Of a stretch of 6,327 nucleotides of DNA, positions 5,577-6,327 are shown one piece after another. The position numbers and the translations under genes were made by a program. This DNA is from a bacterium (GTDB taxonomy: Bacteria; Eremiobacterota; Eremiobacteria; Baltobacterales; Baltobacteraceae). The stretch's first letter is position 1; each line of letters opens with the position of its first letter. The DNA lies in contig JAJXVC010000117.1 in NCBI GenBank assembly GCA_021782295.1, positions 1 to 6,327 of the forward strand, given 5' to 3'. The notes below the pieces were generated by a model that was given only the letters and a program-made list of their open reading frames with translations, made no database searches and had not been told where the DNA came from.

Positions 5577-6179
5577 GTGTTGCAGCTGGGACTTATTGCT
5601 TGTTTAACGGCATTGGCGTTCGCCGGGACGGAGTTGCTTGCATACGCGAGCCTCTCGCGGCTACTTTCAGAAGGGATCACGCCGTCTGTTCCGCTTTTTA
5701 TTATCGTTAGCGCCTCCAGCGTCTTTGTTTCGCACTATGGCCTTCTTCATGTCGACGCTATGGCCGCCATTCTCTATGGGTCGCTGTCGAGTTTAGCCGT
5801 GGTCGATTTACGTTCGGGATATGTCCCGAATGCCGCGCTGGCGCCGCTCTCCGTGCTTGCCGTCGCGCATGGTTTCCTTAGCTCCCAACTGTTTGCGGGG
5901 ATGTTCGGACTTCTTTTGGTAGGCGGCGTCGCGCTGTTTCTTCATGTTGCAGGAAGAGGTACGAGTTTTGGATTGGGAGACGTAAAACTACTAGCAGTGT
6001 TGGGCGGTATTCTTGGCGCCGAACGAAGCCTAACAATGCTCTCCGCTGCATTTATCATCGGTGCAGTCATAGCCGTCGTCCTGTTCGCGATCGGCAGAGC
6101 CTCTCGAAAAGATGCTATTCCGTTTGTGCCGCTCCTCGCGCTCGCTTACCTCGTGGAAGGAGGCCTCCATGCCGGCTAA
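5577..6179 (+). CDS. pilD: Prepilin peptidase (A24 family), short form without the N-terminal domain
   Basis: This integral-membrane aspartic protease cleaves the leader from the prepilin at the Gly-Phe bond on the cytoplasmic side. In the 200-residue form the two catalytic aspartates are visible: Asp77 in VVDLRSGYVPN (75-85) and Asp135 in FGLGDVKLLAVLGGILG (131-147), the GxGD signature. A conserved late motif appears as IPFVPLLALAYL (181-192). Hydrophobic helices lie at about 4-26, 38-55, 60-77, 88-124, 137-147, 152-172 and 181-195. PilD proteins of about 260-290 residues carry an N-terminal cysteine-rich domain and GSFLNV region involved in N-methylation; neither is present here, so this resembles the short CpaA/TadV-like peptidases. 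The GTG at 5577 begins just before the first membrane helix, seven bases after the previous stop. The frame is open back to ATG 5394, but that extension overlaps the TPR-like gene and is basic and unlike PilD. The function is firm; the start is uncertain. Confidence 0.88.
   Translation: MLQLGLIACLTALAFAGTELLAYASLSRLLSEGITPSVPLFIIVSASSVFVSHYGLLHVDAMAAILYGSLSSLAVVDLRSGYVPNAALAPLSVLAVAHGFLSSQLFAGMFGLLLVGGVALFLHVAGRGTSFGLGDVKLLAVLGGILGAERSLTMLSAAFIIGAVIAVVLFAIGRASRKDAIPFVPLLALAYLVEGGLHAG
6155..6163 (+). promoter_or_regulatory. Strong Shine-Dalgarno site for the PilM-like gene
   Basis: GGAAGGAGG sits five bases before the ATG at 6169, inside the end of the peptidase gene. It favours 6169 over the in-frame ATG at 6190. 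The bases 6159-6168 (GGAGGCCTCC) form a perfect palindrome that includes half of this site and reaches the start codon. Confidence 0.75.
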
Positions 6180-6327
6180 AGGGGAGACAATGAAGGAATT
6201 ACCGCTGGGTATCGACCTCGGGGCAAGTAAATTGCGCGTGACCTATGCACGGCTAACCCCCGACGGCCCGCGGATTGAAGCGGTCGCTTCTCGAGAGCGC
6301 GAAGAAGGATGCACCGATGAGTGGCTC
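6169..6327 (+). CDS. pilM: PilM-like actin-fold ATPase, 5' end only
   Basis: Only the first 53 codons are present; the gene continues beyond the right edge. The start of an actin-like nucleotide-binding domain is clear: PLGIDLGASKLRVTYARL at about 12-29 has the phosphate-1 loop pattern (hydrophobic-x-D-x-G-x-S/T) shared by PilM, FtsA and sugar kinases. The next stretch, RIEAVASRERE (about 35-45), follows the PilM habit of a strand reading 'EAVA-R'. PilM is a cytoplasmic protein that binds the N-terminal tail of PilN and links the motor to the PilN-PilO-PilQ alignment complex, so its place after the peptidase in a pilus operon fits. A ROK-type kinase has a similar start and cannot be excluded from 53 residues alone; context favours PilM. 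ATG 6169 is chosen for its strong ribosome site and an 11-base overlap with the peptidase stop; the alternative is ATG 6190, preceded by GGGGAG. Confidence 0.7.
   Translation, partial: MPAKGETMKELPLGIDLGASKLRVTYARLTPDGPRIEAVASREREEGCTDEWL

Overview
The window is a single, tightly packed, plus-strand gene cluster for a type IV pilus (or a closely related type IV filament). It holds nine genes, the last running off the right edge, and every non-final gene either overlaps the next or is separated from it by at most 24 bases. No RNA gene, insertion sequence, CRISPR array, terminator or stretch of more than 24 bases without a gene was found. The DNA is moderately GC-rich. The combination of pilB, pilT and pilC with a pilin starting RG|FTLIEMMVVVAII, a compact prepilin peptidase and a PilM-like start suggests a bacterium outside the well-studied Proteobacteria and Firmicutes. 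The style of the pilin and the operon would fit lineages such as Eremiobacterota/Vulcanimicrobiota or other poorly cultured phyla, but this is an impression from sequence character, not a demonstrated placement.

Left part (11-3235): the motor. A PilB/GspE-type extension ATPase (11-1036), a PilT-type retraction ATPase (1036-2022) and a PilC/GspF-type inner-membrane platform protein (2015-3235) follow one another with short overlaps. The PilB homologue is unusually short: it lacks the N-terminal domain within the window and the zinc-binding tetracysteine insert.

Middle (3232-4428): regulation and filament. A complete sigma-70 family factor of the SigB/SigF/WhiG/FliA type (regions 2, 3 and 4 visible) is translationally coupled to pilC and sits immediately before the pilin gene. 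This is the most striking feature: a dedicated alternative sigma factor built into the pilus operon. The pilin has a canonical class III signal, an 18-residue leader and two cysteines.

Right part (4428-6327): processing and accessory functions. A six-helix membrane protein with an internal 3+3 repeat and a cysteine at the equivalent place in each half looks like a divergent CcdA/DsbD-type thiol-disulfide transporter. It is followed by a small membrane-anchored, TPR-like protein, a short prepilin peptidase that retains both catalytic aspartates but not the N-terminal cysteine/methyltransferase domain, and the start of a PilM-like actin-fold ATPase, which usually heads the pilMNOPQ alignment complex.

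Inferred working of the system: PilB and PilT act on PilC to add and remove pilin subunits. The peptidase cleaves the prepilin, and PilM links the machine to the alignment complex encoded to the right. The CcdA-like protein may supply reducing power or set the disulfide state outside the membrane, and the sigma factor may tie expression of pilus or pilus-linked genes to assembly. The last two roles are hypotheses from gene context.
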